Positions 1 through 10,836 of a stretch of DNA of 64,000 nt are shown here, in pieces. The translations under genes were made by a program, and so were the position numbers. The stretch spans positions 94,643,501 through 94,707,500 of the forward strand of contig JADMNL010000028.1 in NCBI GenBank assembly GCA_016271365.2. The letters run 5' to 3'. The stretch's first letter is position 1. Each line of letters opens with the position of its first letter. The stretch is from Neoceratodus forsteri. Lineage: Eukaryota; Chordata; Ceratodontiformes; Ceratodontidae. The notes beneath the pieces were generated by a model. The model was not told where the DNA came from. It worked only from the letters and a program-made list of their open reading frames with translations, and did no database searches.

Positions 1-216
1 CTTAATCTATCTAAAGAACTTTTTTCCCTCCCTTGTCCCCCTCTGCAATATGCAGCTCTGTGTCTGTCTTTGCTTCTCTGACTGCCCTCTTGGTTTCCCT
101 TGTTCTCATTGGGTACTTTCCCCGTTCCTCCTTCCCTTGGTTTTCTTGTACCTGATGAAGGTCTTCTTTTTAGCCCTCACTGCTTCCCTGACCTTTCCAG
201 AAAAAACATGTTGATC
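1..216. other. unassigned flank, nothing recognised
   Basis: Pyrimidine-rich on the plus strand. No coding, RNA or repeat signature could be supported. It ends at the target-site duplication of the MITE that follows. Confidence 0.5.
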
Positions 217-224
217 TCTTGTAC

Positions 225-565
225 TAGTGCTGTGTGGAATTTTCAAATTCTGGTGGTTTGAGATTCTGTCGAAATTCTGCCAAATTTTGCTGGAAATGGA
301 ATGGTGGAATTCTGCAGCAGAAAATAGTTGCAGAATGATTTTCCATGGAAAAGAAATGCTGTTCCGCGGAATATTATTCCACAGATCTCAATATTTTCCC
401 CTGAAATGGTTGGGGAATTATTTTCTGTGGAAAAATACTATTCCCTGAATCACAGCAGGTAGAGTTCTGCAGAAGAACCAGTGAAGTTCTGGTAGAAATT
501 CTGCTGGCAGAATGGCCGTTCCGCACTAATTTCGCTGGCAGAACTCCACATTCCACAGAGCACTA
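225..565. mobile_element. hAT-type non-autonomous DNA transposon (MITE)
   Basis: The element begins TAGTGCTGTGTGGAAT and ends with the inverted complement ATTCCACAGAGCACTA, giving 16-bp terminal inverted repeats with one mismatch. It is bracketed by a perfect 8-bp direct repeat TCTTGTAC at 217-224 and 566-573. An 8-bp target duplication and CAGTG/TAGTG-type termini are hallmarks of the hAT superfamily (established). The 341-bp interior is full of short repeats around ATTCTGC, TTCCGC and GGAAT, with no transposase frame, so it would need a transposase supplied in trans. The two small open frames inside, one per strand, are incidental. The hAT assignment rests on ends and duplication length only. 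Confidence 0.85.
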
Positions 566-573
566 TCTTGTAC

Positions 574-1369
574 CTTTATCTTTTGATTACCAGCCTCATG
601 CAAGACTTTGTTGCTTGAGACTGGATCCTTTGATTGCCCCCCCTTTTCCTTCACATCCCTGATGAAGCCCATTCTGACTAACTTGTACCAGACCAGCTCC
701 CTTATCTGGCTGAAGTCTCCCTTCAGAAATCTAGGACTTCAGCCTTTGATGAGGACTTATTTGTCCCAACGGCCAGGTCAAAACATATAGCATTACAGCT
801 GCTGGACCATTGTGGCTCTCCTACCCTCACTCCTCCGTCCACTTCTGAGTTGGTGAGCACCACAATCGAGAATGGCAGGCTGCCTAGTGGGTTCTGCAGC
901 AACAGGCAGTCCTGCAATGTATCCAGGCCTGACTTCTGAGCTCCTGGCTGCTGGAATGACCCATAGCAAATGTGAGAATTAAATAATTATAGTTTATAAT
1001 AACTATAAACCTATACTTATAAAACGGGTAAGAAACATGCTACTCTGTCACTGGTGCAAACACATCACATGACAATGCCTTATTCCCAGACAGTACATCT
1101 TCACTTTTTTACATGTTTTTTTTCTAATATAGCTCAAGCTGTGGACACTGCAATACGAGCAGACTTCATAGACCAAGTGGTCTTCTTCTGCTGACTTCTT
1201 CATATCGATATCAGTTTTTTACCAATTTTATAGTGCAATAACCCACTCCAGGGTGTGTGGTCTTTCTCTGATAAATGTACTTTTCAGGTGGTTAAAGCCA
1301 GAGGCATGTGTATATCAGAGCGTGACCACATACATGCCTGTTGTATGTACAACTTATATATCTCACCCA
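574..1369. other. unassigned sequence
   Basis: About 800 bases with no domain I recognise in any frame and no repeat end. The open frames are short and lack protein-like motifs. It may be old degraded repeat DNA. Confidence 0.4.
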
Positions 1370-1560
1370 TCATTTCAATGCATTAATCATTAAAAACCTA
1401 TGTAAGAACAAACAGCTCTTCACCCCTCTTATACATTTGTGTTCAAGCATGCTTGCATGGTACACGTGTAGCACGAAGGGGTGGTCCACCAAGTCAAAAG
1501 TCTTTGAGAGATCCACAAATCCTGCACTAGTTATGTAAACAGCATCCATGGCCAAGATAT
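1370..1560 (-). pseudogene. LINE reverse transcriptase fragment
   Basis: On the minus strand a short frame carries GFVDLSKTFDLVDH, the RT motif-A block of non-LTR retrotransposons (a hydrophobic residue, D, L, x, K, A/T, F, D, then V, D/N, H). The LINE at 8790-10260 has the equivalent FVDLTKAFDLADHALL, so this is probably a relic of the same or a related family in the opposite orientation. Only about 60 codons are recognisable; upstream and downstream RT motifs are absent. A non-functional scrap. Confidence 0.6.
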
Positions 1561-2150
1561 GTCTTTTAAAGGGTGTTAACTAATGATTTTTTTTTTTTTT
1601 ACTAAAATTGCTTGTTTAGGTATCCTTTTTTTTTTGTCTTTTTATTGAAAAATATTTTTCATGCACAGTCACTTTGCTAAAGGCAAACTGAATTGTTTCA
1701 CATACACAGATCAAGCTGGATACAGATCCATCTTTTTGACAGTAATACATACAATTAAACTTAAGTTGGTCTAATTATGATGTGCCGTATTACTATACCA
1801 GTGGTGTAGCCAGGAATTTTAAACTTTTACTTGAGAGTTGACAGAAGTGTTGCCTCACCCCGGTAAACATAAACCGAAAGATACGCTGCCCTGCCACACA
1901 AACATGCCCCCCCATTTCAGTCCTCAATATGCAGTAAGCCAATGAACTGGCTTTTACTTACAATGTTTTTAATACATTGTGATAAGTCTGTACATCAAGG
2001 TAGCCAGCCTTACAGAAGTCCATTCACCACAGCACTCATGTATACATACTCGATCATGTCAGTCATACAGTAATGGCCTCTAAGTTTAGCACCCACACAT
2101 CTTCCAAAAATCATTCACAAACTCACACTAAAGCATCCAAGGAGAGGAAA
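1561..2150. other. unassigned sequence with T-rich tracts
   Basis: Contains T tracts near 1590-1602 and 1627-1636 and no recognisable coding. It directly abuts the left end of DIRS copy 1. The short plus-strand frame across the boundary is chimeric between flank and element and is not a gene. Confidence 0.4.
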
Positions 2151-2345
2151 GAAAAAATTACTCACCTTAGTAATGTTGTTTCTTCTAATGGAGTCTTGCT
2201 ATATTCTGACATATGCAGTGAGTCCCAACCTTCGAACTGCCCCAGAGAAGAAAGAGTTAAACTTTCCATGCCAGGCATGGAACGCCGAGCTCGAGCTCGG
2301 TTGAGACTCTGTCTGTTGTTCTTCAAACTCAAACCGTCAGATCTT
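2151..2345. repeat. left inverted terminal repeat, DIRS copy 1
   Basis: From AGTCTTGCTATATTCTGA (2192) onward, this matches the reverse complement of 7600-7759 almost base for base. The outer 40 bases (GAAAAAATTACTCACC...) are specific to this end, as is usual for DIRS. It contains the perfect 16-bp palindrome CCGAGCTCGAGCTCGG at 2285-2300. Confidence 0.85.
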
Positions 2346-2604
2346 TACGAGCTAAACTCACTAAGGTCCTGTGTGGAAGCTGTAAACCTACACTAGCCAG
2401 CTGGCTATCAAACATAAAACACATTTTTGGTCCCAAAACAAAGACTCAAGTCAGGAGACCCAAAAATGAAAAACATAACACCAACTCACCCCAAGAAGAG
2501 AAGGGGTGAAACAACAAGGTGGGCATCTACTAAGTGCCAACACTGCACTGCCCACCCACATCCCAAAAACAGGTTCTGAGAGGGGCAGGCGGTGGGGGAG
2601 GTCA

Positions 2605-2695
2605 TAATACAGCAAGATTCCATTAGAAGAAACAACATTACTAAGGTGAGTAATTTTTCTTCAAACATGAAGTCTTGCTATATTCTGACATATAC
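2605..2695. repeat. internal complementary region (ICR), DIRS copy 1
   Basis: Bases 2606-2658 are the reverse complement of the extreme left end (2151-2205). They are followed immediately (2659-2695) by the reverse complement of the extreme right end (7735-7771). This fused pair is the ICR of DIRS elements, thought to template circularisation and restore the termini (established for the class). The junction falls at about TTTTT/CTTCAAAC. Confidence 0.85.
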
Positions 2696-2748
2696 AGACT
2701 ACAAAGCAGTACCTCCATGGAGGAGACAGAACCTACTGGAAATAGGCT

Positions 2749-3340
2749 CTAGGCATCCAGCTGTGCCAAACCAAGCATCACTCCTAGCCTGGATGTCCAG
2801 GAGTAATGCTGGGTAAAGTGTGAACTGTTTTCCAGGTAGCTGCTTGACATATCTCTAGAATAGGGATGTCCCTGGCAGCAGCCAGGAAGCAGCCGCATCT
2901 CTGGTAGAGTGAGCCTCATGCCCGAGGGAGGAACCTTACCCAGTTTTTCATAGCAAAATTGGATACAAGAGACAATCCACCTGGCAATGGATCTTTTAGT
3001 GGCAGGTTTCCCTTTACCAACCTCACCATAAGTGAGGAACAGTTGGAGGGAGTCAAACCTGTGACCCTTGGTATGCTCTATGTAGTAACTAAGGGATCTC
3101 TTCACATCTAAACTGTGCAGTCTCCTCTCGTCAGAGGAGGAGTGGTCAGTGAAGTACACTGGAAGAGACAAGATTGATTAAGGTGGAAATCTGAAACCAC
3201 CTAGGCAAGAACTTCCTGTTAGTCCTGAGGACCACCTTATCTCTATGAAAGGAGATAAAATCAGGCTCCACTGACAAAGCTTGTAACTCACTTATCGTCT
3301 GGCAGAGGTGATGGCTACCAGAAACACAGTCTTCCAAGTC
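2749..3340 (-). pseudogene. DIRS tyrosine recombinase, catalytic half, copy 1
   Basis: Two overlapping minus frames. The upstream one (3337-3146) reads ISELQALSVEPDFISFHRDK then VVLRTNRKFLPRW. The next (3171-2749) reads MSLPVYFTDHSSS, HSLDVKRSLSYYIEHTKGHR, TKRSIARWIVSCIQF and HFTQHYSW. This order, with the tyrosine in the final KHYS/QHYS motif, matches the lambda-integrase-like recombinase of DIRS elements that integrates the circular cDNA. The H-x-x-R box seen as HSTRG in copy 3 is scrambled by frameshifts here. The core-binding half lies upstream in the 3571-3760 frame (ILKASRKPSTRATYNSKW). Inactive. Confidence 0.8.
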
Positions 3341-3570
3341 AAGTACTTAAGCTCTGCTGAAGATAAAGGCTCAAGGGGTTGCATAAGCTGAGCAATGCAA
3401 ACATTGAGGTCCCAGGCAGGGCAGGGGCCCTGAATGGAGGTTGGTGTGAAGCAATCCTTGAAAAACTTGGAGAAACAGGGTGAGCTGAGAGAAGAGGGCT
3501 TACCTGCTAAAGTAAAGCAGACACAGCTGCCAGATGCACTTTCAGTGTAGCTGGTCTCAGCCTAAGCTAT

Positions 3571-4745
3571 TCAAGTGAACCATATAATCAAGGACTGTGG
3601 GCAGATCAGCAGATTCTGGGGAAATATGCTTCCCAGAGCACCATATGGAAAATCTTTCCATTTAGAATTATAAGTAGCCCTGGTGGAAGGTTTTCTAGAA
3701 GCCTTCAGGATATCAATACACCTTGGGAGAGGTGTAATCAGCAAACTCTGACTCTTCAAGAGCCAGGCCCTGAGATTGAGAGATTTGAGGTTCGGGTACC
3801 AAACCCTCCCCCGAGCACAGGTTAACAAGTTGTAATTCTGGGGAAGACACAGGGGAAGATGGACTGCTAAGGACAGTAGGAGTGGGTACCAGGGCTGTCT
3901 GGCCCAATCTGGAGCAATCAGGATCATCTTGCAGGGTTGAGATCTGATTTTGACTAGCACTTTGAACAGGAGAGGGAAGGGAGGAAAAGCATAGAGAAAC
4001 TTCCCTTCCCAGCTGAGAACTAAGGCATCCAGGGGGACTGATCCCAACACTGGAGGCCTGCAGCAAAAAAGGGGAAGTTGGTGATTGTCTGGGGCTGCAA
4101 AAAGATCTATCTGCGGGGTGCCCCATCTGGAAAATATCACCTCCAAGACCAGGGGATCCAGTGACCATTCGTGATGGCCCTGGGAAATCCTGCTGAGAGC
4201 ATCTGCCAGGACATTGTCCTTTCCTGGGAGGTGAACTGCCATAAAGGAGGTGTTCAATGAGTAAGCCAGAGACCACAACTGCATTGCTCGTGCACACAAG
4301 GCTGTAGACCGAGTGCCTCTTGTTGGCTGATATACCACATTGTGGTGGTGTTGTCTGTTCTGACCTGTACAGCTTTGTTCTGAATGGATTTGGAAAAAGC
4401 TTGAAGTGCTAGAAATACTGCTCTGAGTTCCAACAGATTGATATGGAGCAGAGATTCTTGAGGGGACCACAACCCCTGGGTGGTCAGGTCGCCCATGTGA
4501 GCCTCCCACTCCAAGAGGGAGGCATCTGTAGTAAGGATTAAAGAGTGAGACTGAGTGACAAAGGGAACCCCTTGTCTCAGATTGTTCAGATCCTGACACC
4601 ACTGTAGGGCCTGGATCAGGGTTCGAGTTACTGGGATCAGTTTGGTCAGAGGGTCCTTCCTTTGAGACCAAAAGGCTCTCAAATGGAACTGAATGTCCCT
4701 CATCTGAAATCTTGCTCCCTGCACCACTGCTGTAGAAGCAGCCAT
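3571..4745 (-). pseudogene. DIRS RNase H and linker to recombinase, copy 1
   Basis: The minus frame 4745-4254 contains TDASLLEWEAHMGD, LLHINLLELRAVFLALQAF and VQVRTDNTTTMWYISQQEA, the acidic-residue blocks of the DIRS-type RNase H that removes RNA from the RNA:DNA hybrid. A second frame, downstream in the reading direction, continues with HLPGKDNVLADALSR, the DALSR end of the domain, and then SRWGTPQIDLFAAPDNHQL, typical of the region joining RNase H to the recombinase. The shift between frames near 4250-4300 breaks the polyprotein. A 543-codon open frame across 5202-3571 looks intact but switches between true and shadow frames. Confidence 0.8.
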
Positions 4746-4906
4746 GTGCCTCAGGAGCTGAAGAAAATGCCTTGCTGGTCGAGAGACCTGCAGGGTGAAT
4801 GAGGAGGCCAGAGAGACCAGGGTCCTTGCCCTGTCCAGGGGAAGGAAGGCTCTGGCCTTCTCTGTGTCTAGCTCTGCACCTATGAAGGTGAGGAGCTGGA
4901 CAGGCT

Positions 4907-5460
4907 CTAGAACTGACTTTGGAAGATTTGAAACCCAAAGAAGTGAGCAGTTGCTGAGTTATCTGTAAGTGTAACTTGACTTGGTCTGGAGACTGGCCTA
5001 CTATAAGCCAGTCGTCCAGGTAAGGGAAGATGGCAATTTTCTGCCTTCTTAGAGAAGCAACTACTACTGCCAGGCATTTGTGAATACCTTGGAGCAGAGG
5101 TGAGGCCAAAGGGCATTGCTCTGAAATGGTAATGGCCTGAGGGCAGCTCGAACCTGAGGTACTTTCGATGGGAGCTTCTGATGAGAATATGGAAGTAGGC
5201 ATCCTTGAGGTCCAGGGACACTAGCCAGTCCCCTGGCCTTAGAGAGGTAGAATAATTCCCAGAGTCACCATTTTGAATTTTGGTTTTAAAAGGTGCTTGT
5301 TTAAGTATCTGAGATCCAGGATGGGCCGCCATTCTCCTGTCTTTTTTGGGGTAAGGAAGTACCTGGAATACAATTCTTTGCCCTGGTGTAGGGTGGAACC
5401 CTTTCCACAGCTCTAAGAGGAAGAGACCTCTGCCTCTAAGGCAAGTGCCTCTGATGGATT
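4907..5460 (-). pseudogene. DIRS reverse transcriptase, copy 1
   Basis: The minus frame 5332-4907 has SLDLKDAYFHILI (motif A), HRKYLRFELPSGHY and FRAMPFGLTSAPR (motif B). The catalytic block FPYLDDWLIVGQSPDQV (motif C) lies in the other frame at about 5040-4990, so a frameshift separates B from C. The region just upstream (5460-5290) encodes a broken version of the RT entry segment seen intact in copy 2. LDLKDAYFHI and PFGLTSAPR-type blocks are characteristic of DIRS RTs. The catalytic aspartates are present but cannot be read in one frame. Confidence 0.85.
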
Positions 5461-5553
5461 TGCAGGTGGAAAGGATCTGGTTCTCATCTTTGGAAACTTT
5501 TTAAGCTGAGAGCGAGTCCCTGGCTTACTACTTCCAGGACCCATTTTCTGATA

Positions 5554-7251
5554 TCAGAGACTCCCAGTCCTGGACAAAGTAAGCCAGCCTGCCCCTACAG
5601 GTAGCTGAGAATCGGCCCTGGCAACCCCATCAGGGTGTCTGCTTGGCAGGGGCCTTGGGCTGAGGGGTGGAAGCAGTCCTGCTTGTACCCCATCTGCCTC
5701 TCCCTCTAAAGAACCCCCTCTGGGCATAAGCAGATGAGGAGGCCTGGGCTTGGTAAAAAGGCCTATGAAAGGCCTGCCCCTGCCCCTGGGAAGCTGCCTT
5801 TGAGGAGTGGCCTGCCTTTCCTTGGCCTGTGCACTCCTATAGGTGGTCCTATACTCATCCATTTTCTTCATGTAATTCTCTGTCTGCTCCCCAAACAGAG
5901 AATTACCCACAACAGGAAAATCCATGGCCTTAGTCTGGGTATCCTGTGACAGGCTAGTACATCTGAGCCAAGCCATTCTTCGAAGTGCCACAGATGTAGC
6001 CATGACTCTTGATGACACATCATTTGAGTCCACTGCAGCATGGAACTGCACCTTGGATGCCTCGATACCATCAGCAGCCACCTGCTCCAGCTTCTTGGCA
6101 AGCTGGCCAGGGACCTGTTTTGCTAAAGCCATGACAGTGTCCCACCATATAATTTGCCTGTCTGAGTCCCAAGGATGCTGCCATGTACTGTTTCTTTGCC
6201 ATGGCATCAATCCTCCTGGAGTCCTTGTCTGGGGGTGTGAAGCCAAGGGAATATTTGCCTTGTCACAGGCAGCAGCCTGCACTACCCCCACATGGCTTCA
6301 TTGTTGTGTAAGGAACTCCATATCAGAGTCTGACAATGTGTACCTCTTGTCCATTCTCTTATCCACAGGAGACATAGTGTTAGGAGTTTTTAGAATTTTA
6401 AATGTCTGTTTCCCAAAAGATTTATGCAATGGAATAGACAGCCTCCTAGACTCTGGGATATCCATCATTTCTACAAAGTCAGGCTCCTCTTGATCATCCA
6501 CAGCTTCTTCCATAGGGGAGCTGGAGGGTTTCAGCCACTTTTTTGTAAAACATAAAATGAGACGGGGACTCAGAAAGCCTAGGAGAAGACACTCCCGAAG
6601 GTCTGTCTGGGGAGATGTCCGGGTCCATGGGCACATCCAGACTTTCAAATCCACATTCACTCTCCTCATACTCCTCTTCCCCCTCCTCCAGTTCATAATA
6701 TTCCTCTAAATCATACTCTTGAACCAGTGGAACCGGCGGAACCGAGCGCCTACCTGACGGTGCCGGTTCGGTCGGAACCGAGGAAAGCGACTGGACAATT
6801 TTGATCACTTTGGCAATTTCTTCAGCAGTTGGAGAGGAAAGTTTTGGCTCCACACCAGCTGATTTCTAGTCCTTTTTGCTGGAACCGACTCCTCAGATTT
6901 GGATATCCTTTTGCCCGAAGAAGTCTCGCCCTGGTCAGAAAGCACTCCTTCTGGTTCGGTTTGAACCGACCGGGCTGCTCATCCGGTTCAGCGTGACATT
7001 TTGGCTCTCTTTTCCTGAGCCTACCAACTCTCTTTCCAGGGTAGCTGCAGGAAACTTTTGCAAATCTGGCAGTCTGCATTGGGGTGGTCAAACCCCAGAC
7101 AATAAACACAGGTGGTGTGGGGATCAGCCTTGGCAAAGACTTCCCCACACACACTACAGTGTTGAAACCCAGTGGGCCTGGTTTTCCTTTTGGGTTTCTC
7201 AGACATAGTGCCTGTCCTACCCAAACTTACCCTTTTATGGCAATCCGCCAA
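5554..7251 (-). pseudogene. DIRS Gag, copy 1
   Basis: The likely start is the methionine of MSEKPKRKT at about 7206. It is followed by a zinc-binding block with CSVC, then HTTCVYCLG, then HPNADCQIC, the N-terminal Cys/His region of DIRS Gag. Frames 6853-6494 and 6696-6298 encode an acidic, Glu/Tyr-rich stretch (EYDLEEYYELEEGEEEYEES). Frame 6291-5554 covers the C-terminal part with MAWLRCTSLSQDTQTKAMDF and MKKMDEYRTTYRSAQAKER. At least three frameshifts break it. Copy 2 has the same protein, letting each segment be aligned by eye. Confidence 0.75.
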
Positions 7252-7599
7252 GCAAGACCCTCTTATCGGTTCCCAACCGTGTCACGGGTCGTGGAAAAAA
7301 ACGTATTAAAATGTTTTTTTTTTTTTTTTAGAACCAATAAGAACTGGTAACCAAACTCTAAAAGTACAATTTAAGGTTTTTTAAACAATTTAATCGGTTC
7401 AAACCGAACTGATGAACCGTTTACAAATTCCACACAGAATAGAGTAAAAAATATAACCTATCTAGTACTCAAATACCACAGACAAAGACTGAACCGACAG
7501 GTTCTACGGTTTAATTTCGATTAGAAACCAAGAAAAGCGTACTTTAACCGACAAAATGAGAGCAGAAGGAGAAATCTCCGAACGACTGTTCAGTGAGGC

Positions 7600-7771
7600 G
7601 GATAAAGAATCTGACGGTTTGAGTTTGAAGAACAACAGACAGAGTCTCAACCGAGCTCGAGCTCAGCGTTCTATGCCTGGCATGGAAAGTTTAACTCTTC
7701 ATCTCTGGGGCAGTTCAAGGTTGGGACTCACTGCATATATCAGAATATAGCAAGACTTCATGTTGTTTGAA
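7600..7771. repeat. right inverted terminal repeat, DIRS copy 1
   Basis: The reverse complement of the left repeat, sharing the GAGCTCGAGCTC core (one arm of the 16-bp palindrome is altered) and the CCATGCCAGGCAT-type block. It ends at TGTTGTTTGA, whose complement is the second half of the ICR. As the 5' end in transcript sense, it probably carries the promoter (inference). Confidence 0.85.
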
Positions 7772-8789
7772 AACAGTTCTTCAGGTACATAAGGATCCTT
7801 TTGTGTTTGCTGCCTAACCTGAGGCTCATGTTGGCCTAGGATTTTCCAGGTTTCAATCTGCTCTGCAAAGTACACCGAGTATGCCTGCCGACACTCACAT
7901 ACTATACAAGTAATTCTAAGCATAGTATACAATGTCAGTCCTGACTTTTATCATAATTCTTTGAACCATTCATGAGTTTTTGTTTTCAATCTTATATCCT
8001 GTTTTTTTTTTTTTTCATTTACAGTCATTTCAAGTGTGTGGTACATTCCCAGTCCTTCTGTCCGTTTCACCTCATTCAGCCTCCCTAGTTCCAAAGTTTC
8101 TCATTTCCCTCTTCTGCGGACACCGTAAGGAACAAAATCATCCCTTTTTTCCATCATATAAAGTATCCAGCCCTGCCATCTGTTACTAAACAGTTCCATT
8201 TGTTGTCTGATTGTATGGGTTCATTTTTCCACTGTATATATCTTGACCACTGTTTCACGCCATCATGGTATAATCAATGACTGTGTCTGCAGCCATAGCT
8301 TTCTTATGTTTTTTTTTTTGTAGTCACAATAGACACTAAGTGTTGTCTATTAAAAATGTTAGCAGGGAAGTGCAAAAAAAGCACCATATTTGGTGCAAGG
8401 GTTGTAAACCTAGGGCATAGTTCTTTAAGCTTTATTTCAATGTTCGCCCGTAAGCTTACAGGGAAGGACAGAGCCGGAATGCATGGGAACGAGATGCATT
8501 TTCCTCCCCACATTGCCGCCAGCAGGCAGCTGTTACTTTGTATGAAAAGTTAGCTACGACTCTCAGAGTCCTGAAATACCTTATTGTTTTTTTACCACGG
8601 AAATTGTTTCCACAAATTCGAGGAGGAAACTCTATGTTGTTGCGCATATATCTGGTCTATTTAGATATGCTAAATTCAGCCAGCAGCCACGGCACAGGAT
8701 AGGTCACTGGTAAATGACATATCCTGATAATGACACAACTGGTAAGGCTGATTCTGGTATAAATTTGACTAAGAGTAATTTGAAAGGTT
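7772..8789. other. unassigned sequence
   Basis: About 1 kb between DIRS copy 1 and the next LINE. T tracts near 8000-8013 and 8311-8320. No protein-like motif in the short frames and no terminal repeats found. Confidence 0.4.
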
Positions 8790-8829
8790 GTACGGGTAAA
8801 CCAAAGTTTTGACATCACGGCAGTAACAT

Positions 8830-10203
8830 GCCAAGAGGTATATCAACTCCTGAAACAACTTAAAACAGACAAATCCTGTGGATTTGATGGTTTATCTCCC
8901 AAACTGTTAAACTTGGCCTCAGCAGAGATAGCATATCCAGTTAGTTTGATTTTCAATTTGTCTCTCTGTCTGGGAGAAGTGCCTGACTTATGGAAGCAGT
9001 CAATTTGTGATACCAATTCATAAAACAGGTCCAATGTGCGAGTTCACCAATTACAGACCAATTTCAGTTTTGTCAGCCTTGTCCAAATTGCAAGAGAAAA
9101 TATTTGGACAGTTAACGGAGTATGTAGAAATGCATGGTTTGCTATTGCACTGTCAACATGGCTTTAGGAAGGGTAGGGGGACTGAGAGTGCCTTGGGCAA
9201 GTTTACGAGTGCGGTCCACGAGGTCATGGAAGGTGGTAACCTGACAGAAGCCACGTTCGTGGACTTGACCAAGGCATTTGATCTGGCAGATCATGCTCTT
9301 CTTATTGAGAAACTTGAGTCTATTGGGGTGGGGACACCAGTATTGGGATGGGTATCTAATTTTCTAGCAAATAGATTTCAAATGGTAAAGATCAGAAGTA
9401 GTGTATCTGAGAATGCTTTAGTTAAGTCTGAGTCCCACAGTGTTCCATACTGGGACCAATTTTATTTTCTATCTTTTCTGATTCTGTAATGACATCTATT
9501 AATAATACACCTTATTATGTATGCAGACGATGCTGTTGTCTATTGTCAGGGAGCAGCATTGTCTGAGCTTAACATGACACTGATAAGGAACTTCATGTGA
9601 TGCATGAATGGTTGATAAATAACAAACTGGTGTTGAACAAATAAAAGACTAAAATTACGTTACTTGGTACCTCAGCCAAGCTGAAAGAAATTGGAAACGG
9701 ACTGCGAATTGAATCACTGCATGGCACTGTATGAAAATGTTAATAATATTAAATATCTGGGGTTGTTTTAAACCCTACATTAACATATGATTCACATATA
9801 CAGCCCATTACAGCTAAAATACATTCTAAAATTGCACTACTAGATAGGTTATGCAGCTTTCTCACTGATGATGCACGTTTGGCAATTGCGAATTAGCACC
9901 TCCTGCCCATATTGCATTATGCTTCTATTGTGGTGGATAATGCTCCCATTAGTATTGAGAGAAGGAAAAACAGTGTCATTACATAAAATAGGTAGATTTG
10001 CACTTTTATTACCTAATAATGTGCATTACTGTAACATAATGGAAAGTCTTGGGTGGTTACCATTCAAACAATATCATATGTTTGTTATAGCTAAATTTAT
10101 TCATAAAATAAAACAAAAAGGTGTGCCTCTTGGCTTAAAAAAATCAACTTGTATTTTGCACAAGATTTTTAGGGGATTTAACTCTGCTGAGAATCCCATT
10201 TAA
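8830..10203 (+). pseudogene. LINE ORF2 reverse transcriptase, N-terminal and central part
   Basis: An early frame reads LLKQLKTDKSCGFDGLSPKL, the RT entry motif (S/P-G-x-D-G-L). After a frameshift near 9000 the frame 9007-9489 gives FTNYRPISVLSALSKL, HGLLLHCQHGFRKGRGT and FVDLTKAFDLADHALL. A degraded G-x-x-Q-G-S region follows, then YADDAVVYC (catalytic motif C) near 9520, and a thumb region in the 9868-10203 frame ending VPLGLKKSTCILHKIFRGFN. Multiple stops and shifts make it non-functional. The family RT would copy its own RNA at a nicked target. Confidence 0.8.
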
Positions 10204-10260
10204 GTTTACATCAAGTAGTCAACGTTCTTCTGCAGTTCTTGCACCAACAGTATGGAATAA

Positions 10261-10459
10261 GAAAAAATTACTCACCTTAGTAATGCTGTTTCTTCTAATG
10301 GAGTCTTGCTGTATTCTGACAATAGCAGCAAGTCCCAACCTTCGAACTGCCCCAGAGATGAAAGAGTTAACTTTCCATGCCAGGCATGGAACGCTGAGCT
10401 CGAGCTCGGTTGAGACTCTGTCTGTTGCTGTTTGAACCCAAACCATCAGATCTTTATGA
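10261..10459. repeat. left inverted terminal repeat, DIRS copy 2
   Basis: Begins GAAAAAATTACTCACC like copy 1 and contains a one-base variant of the 16-bp palindrome (TGAGCTCGAGCTCGG). It pairs with 15722-15889. Confidence 0.85.
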
Positions 10460-10699
10460 GCTAAACTCACTGAGGTCCTGTGTGGAAGCTATAAACCTAC
10501 ACTAGCCAACTGGCTACTAACACAATAACAAATTTTTGGTCCCAAAACAAAGACTCAAGTCAGGAGACCCAAAAATGAAATAACACAACCCACTCACCCA
10601 AAGAAAGGTGATAACAAAAGGTGGGGCACCTCCTGAGTGCCAGCACTGCCACTGCCCACCACATCCCAAAACACAGGTTCTGAGAGGGAAGGGGGGTCA

Positions 10700-10790
10700 G
10701 AATACAGCAAGACTCCATTAGAAGAAACAACATTACTAAGGTGAGTAATTTTTCTTCAAAACAACATGAAGTCTTGCTGTATTCTGACAA
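10700..10790. repeat. internal complementary region (ICR), DIRS copy 2
   Basis: The complement of the left end (10261 onward) is fused to the complement of the right end (about 15855-15889), with the junction at about TTTTT/CTTCAAAACAAC. Same organisation as in copy 1, so the two copies support each other. Confidence 0.85.
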
Positions 10791-10836
10791 TAACAAACTA
10801 CCAAGCAGTACCTCCATGGAGGAGGGACAGAACCTA

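Larger units (their letters stand above)
2151..7771 (-). mobile_element. DIRS1-like tyrosine-recombinase retrotransposon, copy 1
   Basis: A near full-length element read on the minus strand. From high to low coordinate it has a terminal repeat (7600-7771), Gag (about 7206-5560), reverse transcriptase (about 5460-4950), RNase H (about 4745-4180), tyrosine recombinase (about 3700-2750), an internal complementary region (2605-2695) and the opposite inverted terminal repeat (2151-2345). There is no integrase, aspartic protease or LTR, which is diagnostic of DIRS rather than Gypsy. DIRS elements integrate by a tyrosine recombinase from a circular intermediate and make no target duplication; none is visible here. 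All reading frames carry frameshifts, so this copy is inactive. Copy 2 (10261-15889) is a close relative. Confidence 0.9.

Noticed and set aside
3571..5202. Apparently intact 543-codon frame in DIRS copy 1
   Set aside because: True motifs occupy only its two ends; the middle (RNase H region) is read in a shadow frame, so it is not a functional polyprotein.
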